A DNA stretch of 64,000 nucleotides from Drosophila persimilis (GCF_003286085.1 NW_020825298.1:5146001-5210000), one strand, 5' to 3'; numbered from the stretch's first letter, positions 40,501 through 50,868 are shown. The notes: generated by a model from the letters alone, not told the origin. Numbers and translations: made by a program.

Positions 40501-43500
40501 GCATCTTTACTTAAGCTCACACACACACACGCACACACACACACATGAAATGCATGAAAATGTTGCGCCGTAAATCGTTAAAATGGTTTTTATTCAAGTA
40601 AATATATGCAAAAATGCTTTTGTTGGACTTTCGTGGAGCATTACGACGGTGGGGGGATGGGGGGGCTGGAGTGGAGGTCAGGCACTGTCTTTGGTAATAT
40701 CCGGAATTTAATTTGCAAAATTTAACAATCCTCATAAAAGTTAAGAGAGAGACAAGAGAGAGAGAGAGAGAGCGGTGGAGGAAAGGTAAATATTTAATAC
40801 CCGACTTTGTTTCATTTTATGACTCGTCTTCATCTGCGGCCTCAAATCGACCACATGGCGTATGAGGATGTGATATCCGAACGAGGGCCGTACAGAGGAG
40901 AGACAGTGAAGGCTGTGCTGGAGAGAAATATAGGAGCCTATGAAAATCAACAAATATTCCAGGGCCCACAGCCTTTTACTCAGGACATACCTTTGAAAAA
41001 ATATAGTAGAAAATTCTTAGAAAATGTTCCTCCCCAAGTCCCCCCCCCTAGAACGTCCCCTGTACTCCTTTTCCCGTGAATTATGATATATTTTTACCCA
41101 CGAAATCTAATATTAGAGCTCACAGAACTGGACCACGATCAAACAACTGTTTTTGGGGTTCGCGTTGAAAGCCGTTTGACCTTTTGCGCTGCCTGGGGGG
41201 TGGTGGTGGGGGGTGGCAAAACTTGGGCCAGAAACCTTTTAAACAGTTGGGGAAACTCCTCGGGTCATTGTTATGGCAACTTCTTCCATGCAATAGCTTT
41301 GCAATTTTCTTGCCAAACCCAAAGTTCAGCTGCGGCACCGACTCTGGGGCTAACTAGCTGGTGGGGGGGACGGGGGGGACAGGGGATGGGGGCTGGGGAG
41401 CCTGGCTAAACCCAAACGCACTTAACACTTGCGACTGAGTTTTGCGTAACTTTTGCACCGGGAATCCAGCGAACTACTTTCCTACCTGAGCGAACAGGGA
41501 AAGGCGAAGGGAGAAGAGAGAAGCGGGAGAGAGAGAGAGAGAGGCACTGAGAAATCTGCTTCAGTGCGTCACGTAGGCGCTTCAAAGTTTTCATTTTTGC
41601 AAAATATACGATTTAACGTTAAAGTGGAGCAAAACAAAAACCCAAAACCCACCCCACCTAGGGGTAAAAACTCCCTTATGTACTCGAAGCAGAGATATAT
41701 GTATATGCACTCGTATGTACGATGTACGATGTATATGTAAAGATGTACCATGTACTACTTAAAAGAATGGCAAACTTTGAACACGACCGAAATCCCACTA
41801 AGTAAGTGTTCGCCCAGCCCAGGCCGATACCCACTCCGGTATCTTCCCCCACTTCCCACTTCCCACTTCCCCCTTCTCTTGCCGGTCTCTGGATTGGGTT
41901 CAGCTGCACGTACTTTGGATTTTGTTGCGTCTCCTTCTTTATTGCACTTAAGATTTACTCATCAGCAGGTGTGCCCGTGTCGGGTTCGCTTCGGTTGGGT
42001 TGGGTTGGGGTCGGTTATCCTCATGATGGCACTGCCACTGGCGCTGGCAAGCCGAAAACCAGAATCTACGATTGAATTTTCGACTGACTCTGAGCCCAGC
42101 AGCCCAGCAGCCCAGCAGCCCAGCGCCTCCTCCTCCTCCGGGTCTCGCAACGGCTTTTGCAATTTTTATGTGCAATTTTTTACATGCGAACCAAAGGCGG
42201 AATGAGAGTGTCGCTTGTGGCTCGTTAAAGACTGGGCTGAGCGCACGGGGTGCGCTTTTGCTGGGTAGCCAGAGAGTGGATTAGTTATTGGGCAGCGTTT
42301 GCCACGGGTTAGGAGGTGTATTTTGGGGTGAATATGATAGCCCAATTCCCTTTCTGTGATTTCTATGCCAAGATTGGGATTCAGAGATTACACTGTGCAA
42401 CAGTGACTTTGTTTTGGGGTGAAACAAAAATTGGGTTGTAGGTCTGGAGGAGTAAATCATATCCTCATACTTGGAATTTGCCATTTACCCCAAAAATTAT
42501 TTTTAAAAATTCAAAGACCATGATTAAATGCTTTTAATGGATCAAAAATAATATCGTAAGACCTTTCATATGATTTTTGTACACATTTCAATACAATGGC
42601 TGTACCTGAAGATACATTTAGACCATAGATACATTCCATAGTTACACATCCAGCAAAAGTTGAAGTTTCCACCATATTTAATCCCTTTCCAACTTTCCTT
42701 TTAATTTCTCCTTCAATTCCAAAAAATCTTTTACCCTCCCAATCCTCGAAAATTCCCTTTTTGCAAACCCAATACTTTACCTGAGAGAATGTCTCGAGGG
42801 TATCCCATGGTGCCAGAAGGGGGGGCACACTTCGCCTATGATTTAGTGTGCACCACCTGCCGACTCATCGTGTTCCAGCCAGTTCCAAATCCGAATCCCT
42901 GAAATTCCAAGCTTCCGCAAATACAATTTAAATTTTTAAGCGGCATCTACTTTGGACACGCCTTGGCCTGCCCCGGGATTCGTGTCACGCAGCAGCCTCG
43001 ACGGGTGGCGGCGTCATCAGCATGCCCCCTCCCCCTCCCCCCTCCCCCTGGCGCCCATCGTCCCCAAATCATCTCCATCAGGACACATCCCCACATCAGC
43101 ATTGAAGCATCAGCATGTTGTCCTTTGGCTTCGTTTTTCCCATTTTTTGTGGGTGTTGGTGGGGGAAGGGGGGGGCGGGGGGATCGCCCTTTGTTGAATG
43201 TTGCAATTTCAACCCGTTGATGGATTTGATGGTTTTTTCCCAGCACTCCCCCGCCCTCCTCCACGTGCCCTACATGCGCCCTGGCAGCGGCTGCAAAATC
43301 AGCGCAAATCAGTGACAAAAAGTGGGCTGCCGGTGGGCCGGTGGGCGGGGGACCGGGGGCCGGGGGTCGGGGGCCGGAACAAACGCAAATTGATGACACC
43401 CGCAGCGCTGTTGCTGCCTGCCTGTCTGCCTGTCTGTCATTGATACTTGCAAAAATGCTCCTTTACATGTCGCACGCACACGCCGGCTCTCGAATGGCCC

Positions 43501-46004
43501 TAAATTTGGTTGATTAGATGCCCGCAAAGAGCGAAACGGAAGGATTTCGATGGTCTACAGTTTCAGCGCTAGCTCCGGGATATCACCATTTCCCTGTACC
43601 ACGCATTCCGCATTTGGTTTGGCATTCCCTTTGCCCCAAATGCTGCATGCCACTCCGAGCTCTCTGTAGAAATTTGAAAACTTATAATATTCGATTTAAT
43701 TGCTCGTCAAAACAAGGTTCAAGTAATGTTCTTGTGGCCCTGTTCCTAACTAAATTTGTATATATGTATAAGGAATTATTTTCCTTGCTTGATCCGAAGG
43801 TGTGTGCAACTTTAGATCACTCTATCAGCTCTGTTTCGAACTAATGAAAAATCGTCGAAAAGAGAGTCGAGTCTTCGTTTGGAAGAAGAGTTTCTGGATA
43901 TGACCTTATAGACCACTCGGTGGTCTTGGTGGAAGGTGGTCTTCTTTAAGGTCTTCTTTCTTTGGGGAGGCTGTAGGCGAAAAACTTGCAATTTTCTAAT
44001 GATATCTCTTCCCACTAGCCTCCTTCTCCCTCTAGGACTTGTTTTTTGGAGCACAAACGTCATCGTTGGATCCCAACATCGAAACGAATGGAAAGACAAG
44101 CGTGGAACTCAAACAGTTGGAAAATTCCATCCAAAATTGATGACCAAAACCGAAGAAACTAAACCATAACCCATACAAAATCCATCCTGATCACTGGCAC
44201 ACACCAATAGCTTTTTTTTTACATTTTTTCAAACGAAGCCTTCGTTTGTTTTTCAAGAACATAAACCCAAACGATCTAGACCCTCTCCAGACCATCATAT
44301 TTTCCCATTTCTCTATCATTTTTATGGTAGCCCCAAAAATTAATACGTTACCCTATAGACTACCCTGTTTTTTGCGTGTGTGTCCTGCCATCACAGGTCC
44401 TTTTTTTGGGTCGAGCCTAATTGACAAATCTACGCTTAACAAGCAAACGCAATCTGCTGCAGCACTCACACAGATACAAGCCGCACACAGATACAAACGC
44501 ACACAGAAAGTTGGAGTGGGAGGAGGGGGGGAGGGGGGAGGAGGTGGTGTGGTGGTGGGGTGGCAAATGCAAATTTTGCAACGACTGTGGGGCCTATAAA
44601 TTAACACAAGTATTTTTACCTATGCCACACCCACCGATCCACCGATCCAAAATGCAAGCTAACAACCACTTAGGGGGGTGCACACCCCTAGACCACCCCC
44701 CTCCCCCACCAGGCCAGACCACATCCACGCTTTCGCCCCCGCCCCTCCACCGTTTCCCACCGATGATGAACAACTATTAAAGAAATTACGAGCTGATTCA
44801 GTGCGAGAGGAGTTTTGGGAATTAAGGGTTGTGGCACGTGGAGAGGAAAGGGGGGAATGGGGGGCTACGTTTTATTTGCAACAATTTGAGGCAAGTGGAA
44901 AATGCATGCGGGTGCGTTAAAAGTTGCCGAATGTCGAATTTTGTGTGTCTGATCCCAGATCCCAGTTGCCAGATCCCCAGGACTCCCGCATGCACAAAAC
45001 TTTGCTGCGCGACAGCCTGTGTAAATAGTTGTCTACCGAGAGAGAGAGGGAGAGAGAGAGAGGGAGAGCGATGCCTGAAGAATGATATATACACAGAGAG
45101 GGGGGCGGTAAGAGGTGGGGGCGGGGGGTGGCATGGCGGCTTAATAACCCCCCAGTGAGTCAGCCCCAATCAAAGTTGGGCGTATAATGATTGTGCCCAC
45201 AAAAAGAGCTCCCGAAAAAGGAGGATAAAGTTTCTCGCACAAGCGGTTGCATTTTGCTTTGCCATCTTTGCATCTCCTTAACCAGCAGTTTTAATTTCGC
45301 CACAAGGCGGGGTGGGGCAGGGCAGGGCGGGGCGGGGCGAGCGCATCTTCAATGAAATTTTCAACAAATAAAATGCCTTCGTCTTCGACTTAATGATGTG
45401 GCGGCCGGCACTCCTTCGAGCCCCTCAATTCCTGACTTGCACTTAAATTAGTTTCAGCCAAAAGGAAAAAAACGGTGGGAGGGGGGGGGTGCAACAAGGA
45501 GGCCTTAACAAGGAGAGGAATGTCTACGGTGCGAGGGCCACAGACTGAATGATTCTCCGGTTAGGGATGGCAAAATGTATCGATATACAATATATACGAG
45601 CAAGTCCAGGAATACAAAGGTACAATTTATTGGAAAAAAGCAGACATTTATGCTACGTTTAAATCAGAAATTAAACGAGTCGTGGAGTTTTCCTAATTTG
45701 TTGGGTCGTAGGAAAAACTTGGCATTAATTCAGTTTATTTTTTGACTTTCCCGAACAAACAAATCTTAAATAAAAGCAATCAACAAATGCTTAAATTAAA
45801 AAAAAAAAAACCAAATCGTACACTGTTTTTCTTGAGATTCAACCATCAATTAAGCTTCGAATTGTAATCATTTTTGAATTACCTGATTACATTTTTCCAT
45901 CTATTCCAATAGTGGTCGTCGTATCCAATATTTCCGCCAGGAGGCATCTCCAAGTGGCATTGATGCTGCACATATTTATCTGAAATCAGAACCGAATCAG
46001 CCAT
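17776..46004 (-). CDS. Five-exon gene with 27-kb first intron, 149-aa product
   Basis: Gene-level entry on the minus strand. Coding exons in order are 46004-45883, 18865-18808, 18748-18677, 18122-18080 and 17930-17776: 122+58+72+43+155 = 450 nt, giving 149 codons plus TAA. The phases agree at every junction (2/2, 0/0, 0/0, 1/1), and every intron is GT...AG. Introns are 27,017, 59, 554 and 149 nt. The product begins MADSVLISDK. Its N-terminal third has many aromatic residues (DDHYWNRWK near residues 29-38, PHWNPDDY near 62-69). It has a basic stretch HKKKIERR in the middle and ends KWDLML. No signal peptide, membrane segment or known domain was recognised. The single-exon SUMO-like gene is nested in intron 1 on the other strand. 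The exon 1 to exon 2 link rests on phase agreement over 27 kb, so extra exons or two separate genes remain possible. Confidence 0.6.
18080..18122 (-). CDS. Exon 4 of the five-exon minus-strand gene
   Basis: 14 codons plus one base, IERRSTYFSCGRIF, ending at the donor TTTG|GTATTT. The upstream region TTTTATTTCCCTAATGCACC has a branch point and pyrimidine tract. Two acceptors lie four bases apart, TTTAG|CAAG and TTTAGCAAG|ATC. Only the second keeps phase with exon 3 as sequenced. The first would fit if the A-run of exon 3 were one base shorter (giving ...KKSKIERR). The exon is short, so confidence is moderate. Confidence 0.5.
18439..18545. repeat. Dispersed AT-rich repeat, copy 1 (intron 3)
   Basis: Contains TGTATCTGAAGAT and AGTTGAAGTTTCC, matching TGTACCTGAAGAT and AGTTGAAGTTTCC at 42600-42670 in the same order and orientation. 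The sequence between and around them has diverged. Family not recognised. Confidence 0.45.
18677..18748 (-). CDS. Exon 3 of the five-exon minus-strand gene
   Basis: 24 codons in phase 0, beginning SPHWNPDDYICLIRG and ending IAYHKKK, between the acceptor TTCCTGCAG|AGT and a consensus donor AAG|GTGAGT. This is the best-bounded exon of the gene. It ends in a run of eight A. A one-base length error there would shift the phase into exon 4 and change which of two nearby acceptors fits. Confidence 0.75.
18808..18865 (-). CDS. Exon 2 of the five-exon minus-strand gene
   Basis: The exon opens with A, which completes AG|A (Arg) from exon 1, then reads 19 codons, VSDVMVDGMLLELSGGNAT, to the donor ACT|GTAAAT. 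The acceptor TTGATTGAAG|AGTG has a poor pyrimidine tract and is the weakest splice signal in the model. The following 59-nt intron has a TTAAT branch site and a strong TTTTTTTCCTGCAG acceptor. Confidence 0.65.
22499..22530. repeat. Poly(G) tract, 32 bp
   Basis: Thirty-two consecutive G on the + strand. The length as assembled may be inexact, since such runs are hard to sequence. Confidence 0.9.
23446..23480. repeat. (AC)n microsatellite
   Basis: About 17 uninterrupted AC dinucleotides. A matching (GT)n run of about 13 lies 160 bp away at 23643-23669, so the two could pair as an inverted repeat. Confidence 0.9.
24281..24388. repeat. 54-bp direct repeat, two copies
   Basis: AAAACAAAGCAG(T/C)CTTTGCTTTGTG begins at 24281 and again at 24335. 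Each copy contains a small palindrome-like core, AAAGCAG(T/C)CTTTGCTTT. The pair lies 60-160 bp upstream of the SUMO-like ATG, so it could be promoter or 5'UTR sequence. That role is only a guess from position. Confidence 0.75.
24445..24771 (+). CDS. Divergent SUMO-like protein, single exon, no C-terminal GG
   Basis: 108 codons from ATG 24445 to TGA 24769-24771. An open frame extends three codons upstream to a TTG, but the ATG is the eukaryotic start. The ubiquitin fold of the SUMO family is clear: KIRIKV strand (residues 3-8), KNIYCKEL helix region (35-42), LKFLFNGQ.I (49-58), ETP..LGMEEGD.IDIY (62-78). SUMO proteins are processed to a terminal Gly-Gly and joined to target lysines by E1/Ubc9. 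Here the position after IY reads TAKEGPGV, so the second Gly is Pro and there is no Gly-Gly. A 23-residue tail (VSEFIENQFSKL..., 86-108) follows. The protein also lacks the usual flexible N-terminal arm. Canonical conjugation therefore looks impossible, and a stand-alone or decoy SUMO surface is an inference. The gene has no intron and is nested in the 27-kb intron of an opposite-strand gene. A retrocopy of smt3 is one possible origin. Confidence 0.85.
   Translation: MEKIRIKVNAFHHHLHAYAFTEGQLEMTQNFTKFKNIYCKELDLPLIMLKFLFNGQYIGDTETPSDLGMEEGDQIDIYTAKEGPGVSEFIENQFSKLHKQLLLEKDKF
24881..24886 (+). promoter_or_regulatory. Polyadenylation signal AATAAA
   Basis: AATAAA lies 110 nt after the TGA of the SUMO-like gene, in an AT-rich context followed by a TTTTTGTT stretch. 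It supports this being a transcribed gene rather than a fragment. Confidence 0.55.
24986..25135. repeat. 34-bp tandem repeat, about 4.3 copies
   Basis: The unit starting GGCAACTCTACTCCACTCTA recurs at 25021, 25055, 25089 and 25123, with a variant first copy at 24986, a period of exactly 34 bp. Because 34 is not a multiple of three, the frames crossing it are not conserved and the overlapping open frames are artefacts. Confidence 0.9.
29875..30380. repeat. Direct duplication, two diverged copies
   Basis: Copy A (29875-30060) and copy B (30064-30380) share CTCGAAAAC(A/G)AATTCCACTG, ATTTTAAGGAATT, CT(A/G)TCTGGAATCTGC(A/C)AGAG and CCCGGAAC(G/A)CCCC in the same order. Copy B is longer by about 130 bp in the middle. 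No coding potential was seen. Confidence 0.75.
34508..34539. repeat. Poly(G) tract, 32 bp
   Basis: Thirty-two consecutive G on the + strand, followed by more interrupted G. Confidence 0.9.
35547..35621. repeat. (CA)n and (GCT)n microsatellites
   Basis: A CA run of about 12 units at 35547-35569 is followed by a run of GCT triplets at about 35600-35621. The 263-codon open frame on the minus strand here is built across these repeats and was rejected as a gene. Confidence 0.8.
36120..36620. repeat. Diverged tandem array, four copies of about 100-135 bp
   Basis: The landmark TTAG(A/G)GATGG recurs at 36161, 36272, 36373 and 36507, each preceded by a CAGCTG(C/T) or CATCTGC element and followed by GAAGAGAGT-like sequence. 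A second shared block, GATGTCGTGCCTTTGGAGATG, occurs in the first and last copies (about 36196 and 36536). The family is not recognised. Confidence 0.75.
39465..39488. repeat. Perfect 24-bp palindrome
   Basis: TATACATACATATATGTATG continues to TATA, and the whole is its own reverse complement. It sits in a longer TATG/CATA-rich stretch to about 39530, so it is probably a simple-sequence product rather than a protein-binding site. Confidence 0.7.
42595..42690. repeat. Dispersed AT-rich repeat, copy 2
   Basis: Shares TGTA(C/T)CTGAAGAT and AGTTGAAGTTTCC with 18439-18545, in the same order and orientation. A CCTCATACTT block at about 42462 also pairs with one at about 17672. The spacing differs between the two places. 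Confidence 0.4.
43812..44165. other. Ambiguous coding-like segment on both strands
   Basis: On the minus strand an ATG at 44063 opens an 83-codon frame to a TAA at 43812 (ends NRADRVI). On the plus strand a strong acceptor (TTCTAATGATATC, then CTCCCTCTAG at 44035) precedes a 34-codon open stretch, DLFFGAQTSSLDPNIETNGK and onward, with good codon bias, ending in TGA. Upstream plus-strand pieces (LEEEFLD, LIDHSVVLVEG) look coding but lie in different frames. One strand may hold a small gene or a decayed one. The sequence alone does not decide. Confidence 0.3.
45883..46004 (-). CDS. Exon 1 of the five-exon minus-strand gene
   Basis: ATG at 46004-46002, followed by 40 codons (MADSVLISDKYVQHQCHLEM, then PPGGNIGYDDHYWNRWKNVI) and two bases AG before the donor CAG|GTAATT at 45882. 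The codons have no simple-sequence bias. An internal AG at 45981-45980 (TTCTGATTTCAG) could serve as an acceptor in place of this start, but the frame runs on upstream to an ATG, so a first coding exon is the simpler reading. A Tc1-like transposon end lies about 300 bp upstream. The promoter was not identified. Confidence 0.65.
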
Positions 46005-46179
46005 TGCATCATTAATAAATAAAAAATTATTTTAAAAATCATACTACTCCTATATACATAGTATGTACTACTAAATATTATTTGTATATTTTTTTAGAAT
46101 TAATAGGCATTTTTTGTAATGTTTTTGAAAAAATTAAAATTTAAATTTAAAAAATTGTCCTGGAAACGACAAACTTTCA

Positions 46180-46304
46180 TGCTATATTAACAATGAATCA
46201 ATCTATGCAAAAAAAATTATTTCAAATAAATCGGTAAGTTGGTTAAAAAGATATGGCGGTTTGACTTTGGAAAATTTTTGAACCTATTCAGTTGAGCGGC
46301 ACTG
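46180..46304. mobile_element. Tc1/mariner-like transposon terminus (fragment)
   Basis: Read on the minus strand from 46306, the sequence is TA then CAGTGCCGCTCAACTGAATA. This matches the CAGTG...GCTCAA style of Tc1/mariner inverted-repeat ends, next to the TA dinucleotide such elements duplicate. The inner part is AT-rich with no transposase frame. No matching opposite end was found, so this is a one-ended remnant. It lies about 300 bp upstream of the ATG of the five-exon gene and may contribute 5'UTR or promoter sequence. Confidence 0.5.
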
Positions 46305-49300
46305 TATATCAGAATAAGGTCTCTCAGCTTATGCCTTATTATTTTCCGTCTCACGTTTCTCTCTCTTCGGTGTAGACCTCAGCTATACCACACGTGAATT
46401 TAACAATTTACTGCAATTCATAATAGTAAATGAGCGCTGTTCAGCTAATGAGCTTTTTCACAAGCTTTGGCTAAAGAAGCTTCAACATACTCGGATATAT
46501 GTGCATACTTACATACATATGTGTACATTTATGTTAGGCGAAAGCGAAAGCACGAGCAGGTCTGTTGTTTGTATGACGATCGGCGCGCAAGACTAAAATG
46601 CAAGAGCTGTCGGGCCGAAGAAGAAGAGAGCGAGAGTGGGCGATAGAAGCAGAGCGGCAGAGCAGCTCGGGTCTGCTGCTAAGCCGAGCACGAATGAACA
46701 TGATAGATAAAGAGACAGAGCGCGAGCGCGGGAGAGCAACGAAATGCAATGCTATAGCTGTAGAAACGAAACGAAGAAGGCTGGATAGAAAGAAAAACGA
46801 AAGAACGGCCGCTGCCGCATAGCAATGCTTATTTACAGTGGGCAGTGCAAAGAGCGAAAAATTGAAGGGATTTACGGTATTTGCACATAATCAGGGAAGG
46901 GGGAGGATCTGTGATGGGAGAGATATGAACAGTATGTTCAAAGTTCATGTCGGGAGTACTGCAGAAGTGCGAACAACTGCTTATTGTAGGTCCCTGGTGG
47001 GATTCGGTTTATTATTATCTGTTTTCTTTTCCCTGACGCATATTTTTGGGATTATTTCGATGCAGCTCTCATTGCAGCAAGCCCCTGACCGATGCGTGCC
47101 TTGACTGCACCTTATAAATGCCAGAGCTCCTTCGAGATGGAATTCCCCATTTCGATTCCTTTTCTCATCCGAAACGAATGAACTTTGGCTTGCACTCCTG
47201 ATGGGCATTGGAATTCGAGTATCTTTCGACTCTCACCAATCTCCTGGCTGAGTCGGCTTAATGAATGCAAGCAGCCCTTTGGCCCAGCCCAATTCCAGTG
47301 TTCAAGCCAGAGCCAGAGCCAGCTCCGACCCCGTCCTGACATGACCTGGCCTGGCCTGGCCTGGCCTAGCCCATGGCTGCAACTTAAATTGGAACTGCTT
47401 CCGGCGCGGCGGCTTTAAATACCGTTAGTCACGCACACAAGTTCGTTCTTCCGAAAAGCGAAAAGGTGTCTTTAACAGAAGTCCGCTTACATTGTCTCAG
47501 CGGCGGCTATCATGCAATTGGCAAGAGGTCGAAAGGTTCATGGGGGTCGTGGGGCTCCTCCTTATCTCAGCCGCACCCCCTACACCCCCCCGTCCAGGGT
47601 ACGATCCAATATGTCTGACTAACTGACTCAGCGCTTTGATTGCCGCCGTGACGCCGTGCCGCCTCCGTGTGGAGAGGAAGCAACTTTTCTTTTTGCCGCT
47701 GCTGGCCTGGCTGTTTGCTTCCGTTTGGCTGCCTCCATCCCTCCTCCATCCTCCGTCCCGCAACTCATTCCGAAAACTTCAACTTTGGCTTAATTTCGCG
47801 CACGAAGTAATACGGAGAAAGACAGAGACGGAGATGGAGACGGGGAGGGGGCGGGGAGAGGCCGTGCGGCACACGTGCGGCATGGCATCCCCAACACATT
47901 CCAACAACTGAAACTACATAATAAAACACTTGGTGCTAAGGTTAAATTCCTTTCGTGGTGCCAGGGAGTGTCCTCCCAGAGAAATTAAAACTAAAACGTT
48001 GCAACATTTTCGCGCGTTGTTTTCACTTTGTAGGGCTCCGGCTAGGGGCTGCGGCTAGGGGCTCCGTGTCTGTGTTCTGGCTGGCCTCGTCAATTATGTA
48101 GGAACCAGCTTGGCGGCTCCCTCCACCCTCCACCCTCCTCCCTCCTGTCTGCCAAAGGTGTGCTTTTAATTGTCCTCATCGTCATCGTCGTCGTCGTCGC
48201 TCTAGTTGTTGTCGATATATTTAGCACAAACGCCTGCCCTGCCCCGCCCCCCCGCCGCCCACAAGATACTCCTGGCACAAATTGCTCTTGTTGTTGACTG
48301 CTTGTTTTGTAATAATTTAGAAACTTTCGCTGAATGTGTGCTTTTGCTTTTGTGGCATGTCTGCGAGTGGGTGCAAGCACAGCGCAGTGGCACAGTGGTT
48401 GGGGCCCAGGCACTTGAATGGAGCTCTGGCCAAAGCCGATTGAAAGAGTTGAAAGAGGAGGTTATAAGGCAGAGATACAGATATTTTCTTTATTAAATCA
48501 TCAAAAAAAACCCCCCTTCTTTCCCTAAATTTGTCTACATCTCTTATTTTGCTCACGCTCTGCCGAAAAGGTAATCCCCTTGCCATTTATAACCTCCTTC
48601 TTCCCCCCTCCCCCAGTTAAATCTCATTTGCCCTGCCCTGCCCTGCCCCCAGTGTCAGCCCTTTTCTTTTGAGTGAATGCCTGCCAACTTATGGCACCCA
48701 CTGTGGGGCTGTGGTGTTCCAGCATTCCTTTCCATCACTCATTTAATTCCGAAAGCCTTTTCCTTGTGCTGGTGCCTTTGCCTTTGCCTTTGAGATTTGC
48801 GTGTTTCGCTTAATGAAGAAGACAAATAATCGCGCAATTAAAGCCTTTTAGCTTTAAGCGCAAGTAAATAATTGCTGTGAGTGCAGAACGAGAACACGCA
48901 CACCCACCCACAGACACAGATAGAGCTACAGCTGAGGGCAGAGACAGTGTGGCACAGCTAAAGATACACCTACAGACACAGATACAGATACAGATACACT
49001 CCGTGTGCGCTGCACTAACAAATGGTAAATGTATTCAAACAACAAATCTTAATGGCACGCTAGAATGAATAGTAAACGAGCACAAGCCGTGGATGGAGCA
49101 TGGGGCATGGGGCAGGTGGCAGGTGGGGCAGGAAGATAGCACAGAGTACCCCCCACTCCACCCCCCTCCTGTTGACTTGACTCGGCTTCCGTGCAAAATT
49201 CTTAATTGCACCTGGTGTACGGCGCTTTCCGCTGACTGGAATATCTGGATAGCTGGTTGGATCCCGGATGGTGGGATGGCGGGATGGGGTGGGATGGCGG

Positions 49301-49362
49301 ACTCTTGATGGGTTAGATTAACTGCCTGACAAGTAAACCCACTTACACATACAGGCGTACCA

Positions 49363-49364
<2 letters not shown>

Positions 49365-49392
<28 letters not shown>
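49365..49392. repeat. (CA)n microsatellite
   Basis: About 13 CA dinucleotides. A similar run of about 15 lies at 50347-50377. Confidence 0.85.
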
Positions 49393-49400
<8 letters not shown>

Positions 49401-50344
49401 TTGTAGCCGTTTCCGGCTGACTGTCAGTTGTACGAAGCAGTCCGTCAGTCAGAGATTCAGAGCCCGGGCCCTCGGTTGGTGTAATTTTTTCACGGCTTAT
49501 CCGGCCACCCCCTGCCCCACCGTCTCCCCCCCGTCCCTGTCAGGCAGGGTGCCCTCAAGTGCTCTCGACTCACGTGCTCAGCACTCGTAATTATTTTTCT
49601 TATTGTTCGAATTAAATGCTCAAGGATTTATAGGGCTTTTCCTTTTGCTGCTCCAGTCAAGATTTCTGCCAGACACACACACACACACACACAAATAGTT
49701 ATTAATTGTGGTCGGTTTGACGGCTAAAGGGTGTGTGTGCCCCCTCCCCCCTACCCACCCCCTCGACCAATGAAAGATAGTTTTTCTTCTGCTTTCCTCT
49801 TGATTCTGTTTGGTGTTTGGGGATTTCTGGGCTCTTCGTTTTTTGCATTGACACTTGGCATAATTATTGCATTCGGAAATTGAATTGCTCGAAAGGGAAA
49901 TTGATTTTATAACCGAGGGAGAGGCCAGACCGCCGCTAAGGATACCCTGGGAGAGGCCTCCGCAGAAGACTTTCCTGCTGGTGTTGCAAGCCCCCTCTGA
50001 GTGCCCCATATACCCCTGCTCTCCCCGAGGTATCCTGTGACAGGGACACAGCCCACTTATCAACGTCCCGTTGCGGGCCAAAATATTGATAAATAAAATA
50101 CAGTTGGCAGGCAGGAATATTAATTATTTCAATGATTGCCAATTAAAGTGGACCCAAATAATGTCCTGCGTTACCCGATCCGGCGGGTAACCCGTGGCCA
50201 TAATTCAGGCCAGGCTGGCGCCTACTTCTTTGTGTTCAAAAAATTCAAATTTATTTCTGTTGCTCTCGAAATTGATAACAGAACTTTCTTCAGGTTTCCA
50301 CATCGTTAGCTCGTTATGCAGCGGAAAGTTTTATATTTCAGCGC

Positions 50345-50379
<35 letters not shown>

Positions 50380-50868
50380 CTACGTTCCAGCTCCACAAGA
50401 AAAGCGCGAAAATTGTTCCGAAAATTGTCATTGGATTCTGGGAGTGCAGCTTCTGGTTTTGTGGTTGCTCCAGCGTCAAGTCATAAATTACAAAGCGAGT
50501 CATTGGAAAAGCAGTAGAGGGAGGAGCACCAGGACCATCCAAGGAATAGGCAAAAGATTGCGCCAGCGAGAGAGATAGAGAGAGAGAGGGAGGGAGAGGG
50601 AGAGTCGAGTTTTCAGCTACTTTGCCGGCTACTTGTGGAAATTGTTAAATTTATGCATGCATTACTTGATTTGTTGCTCTTAGTTGCTGGCGACGTAATT
50701 TATTTGTTTGCTCTCGCTATCCCCCCATCCCCCCAAACCCACAGCTGCCATCCCCCATCCCCCATCCTCCACGACGTCCTTGGAGTATCTTCCCCTTAAA
50801 GTCTGCAGCACTTAACCAAAAGTCATATAAATGTTTATTAAAGCAAACAAATGTGTGTCCTCCACCTC

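Larger units (their letters stand above)
25140..45882. other. Intron 1 of the minus-strand gene, proximal part
   Basis: No accepted exon. The stretch holds the duplicated segments at 29.9-30.4 kb, the 36-kb repeat array, a 32-bp poly(G) at 34508, a 24-bp perfect palindrome at 39465, CA and GA microsatellites, and two ambiguous open-frame clusters at 42.5-42.9 kb and 43.8-44.2 kb treated as findings. Long open frames such as 35073-35864 (-) and 25811-26515 (+) have repeat-driven or unstructured translations. Confidence 0.5.

Noticed and set aside
40807..41079. 90-codon open frame (AYEDVISERGPYRGE...)
   Set aside because: Reads plausibly but starts beside a GA repeat and ends in a C-run. No splice, polyA or homology evidence.
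46532..46838. Possible solo LTR (TG...CA, purine-rich)
   Set aside because: No target-site duplication at the ends and no recognised LTR family. It may equally be the GA-rich promoter region of the minus-strand gene.
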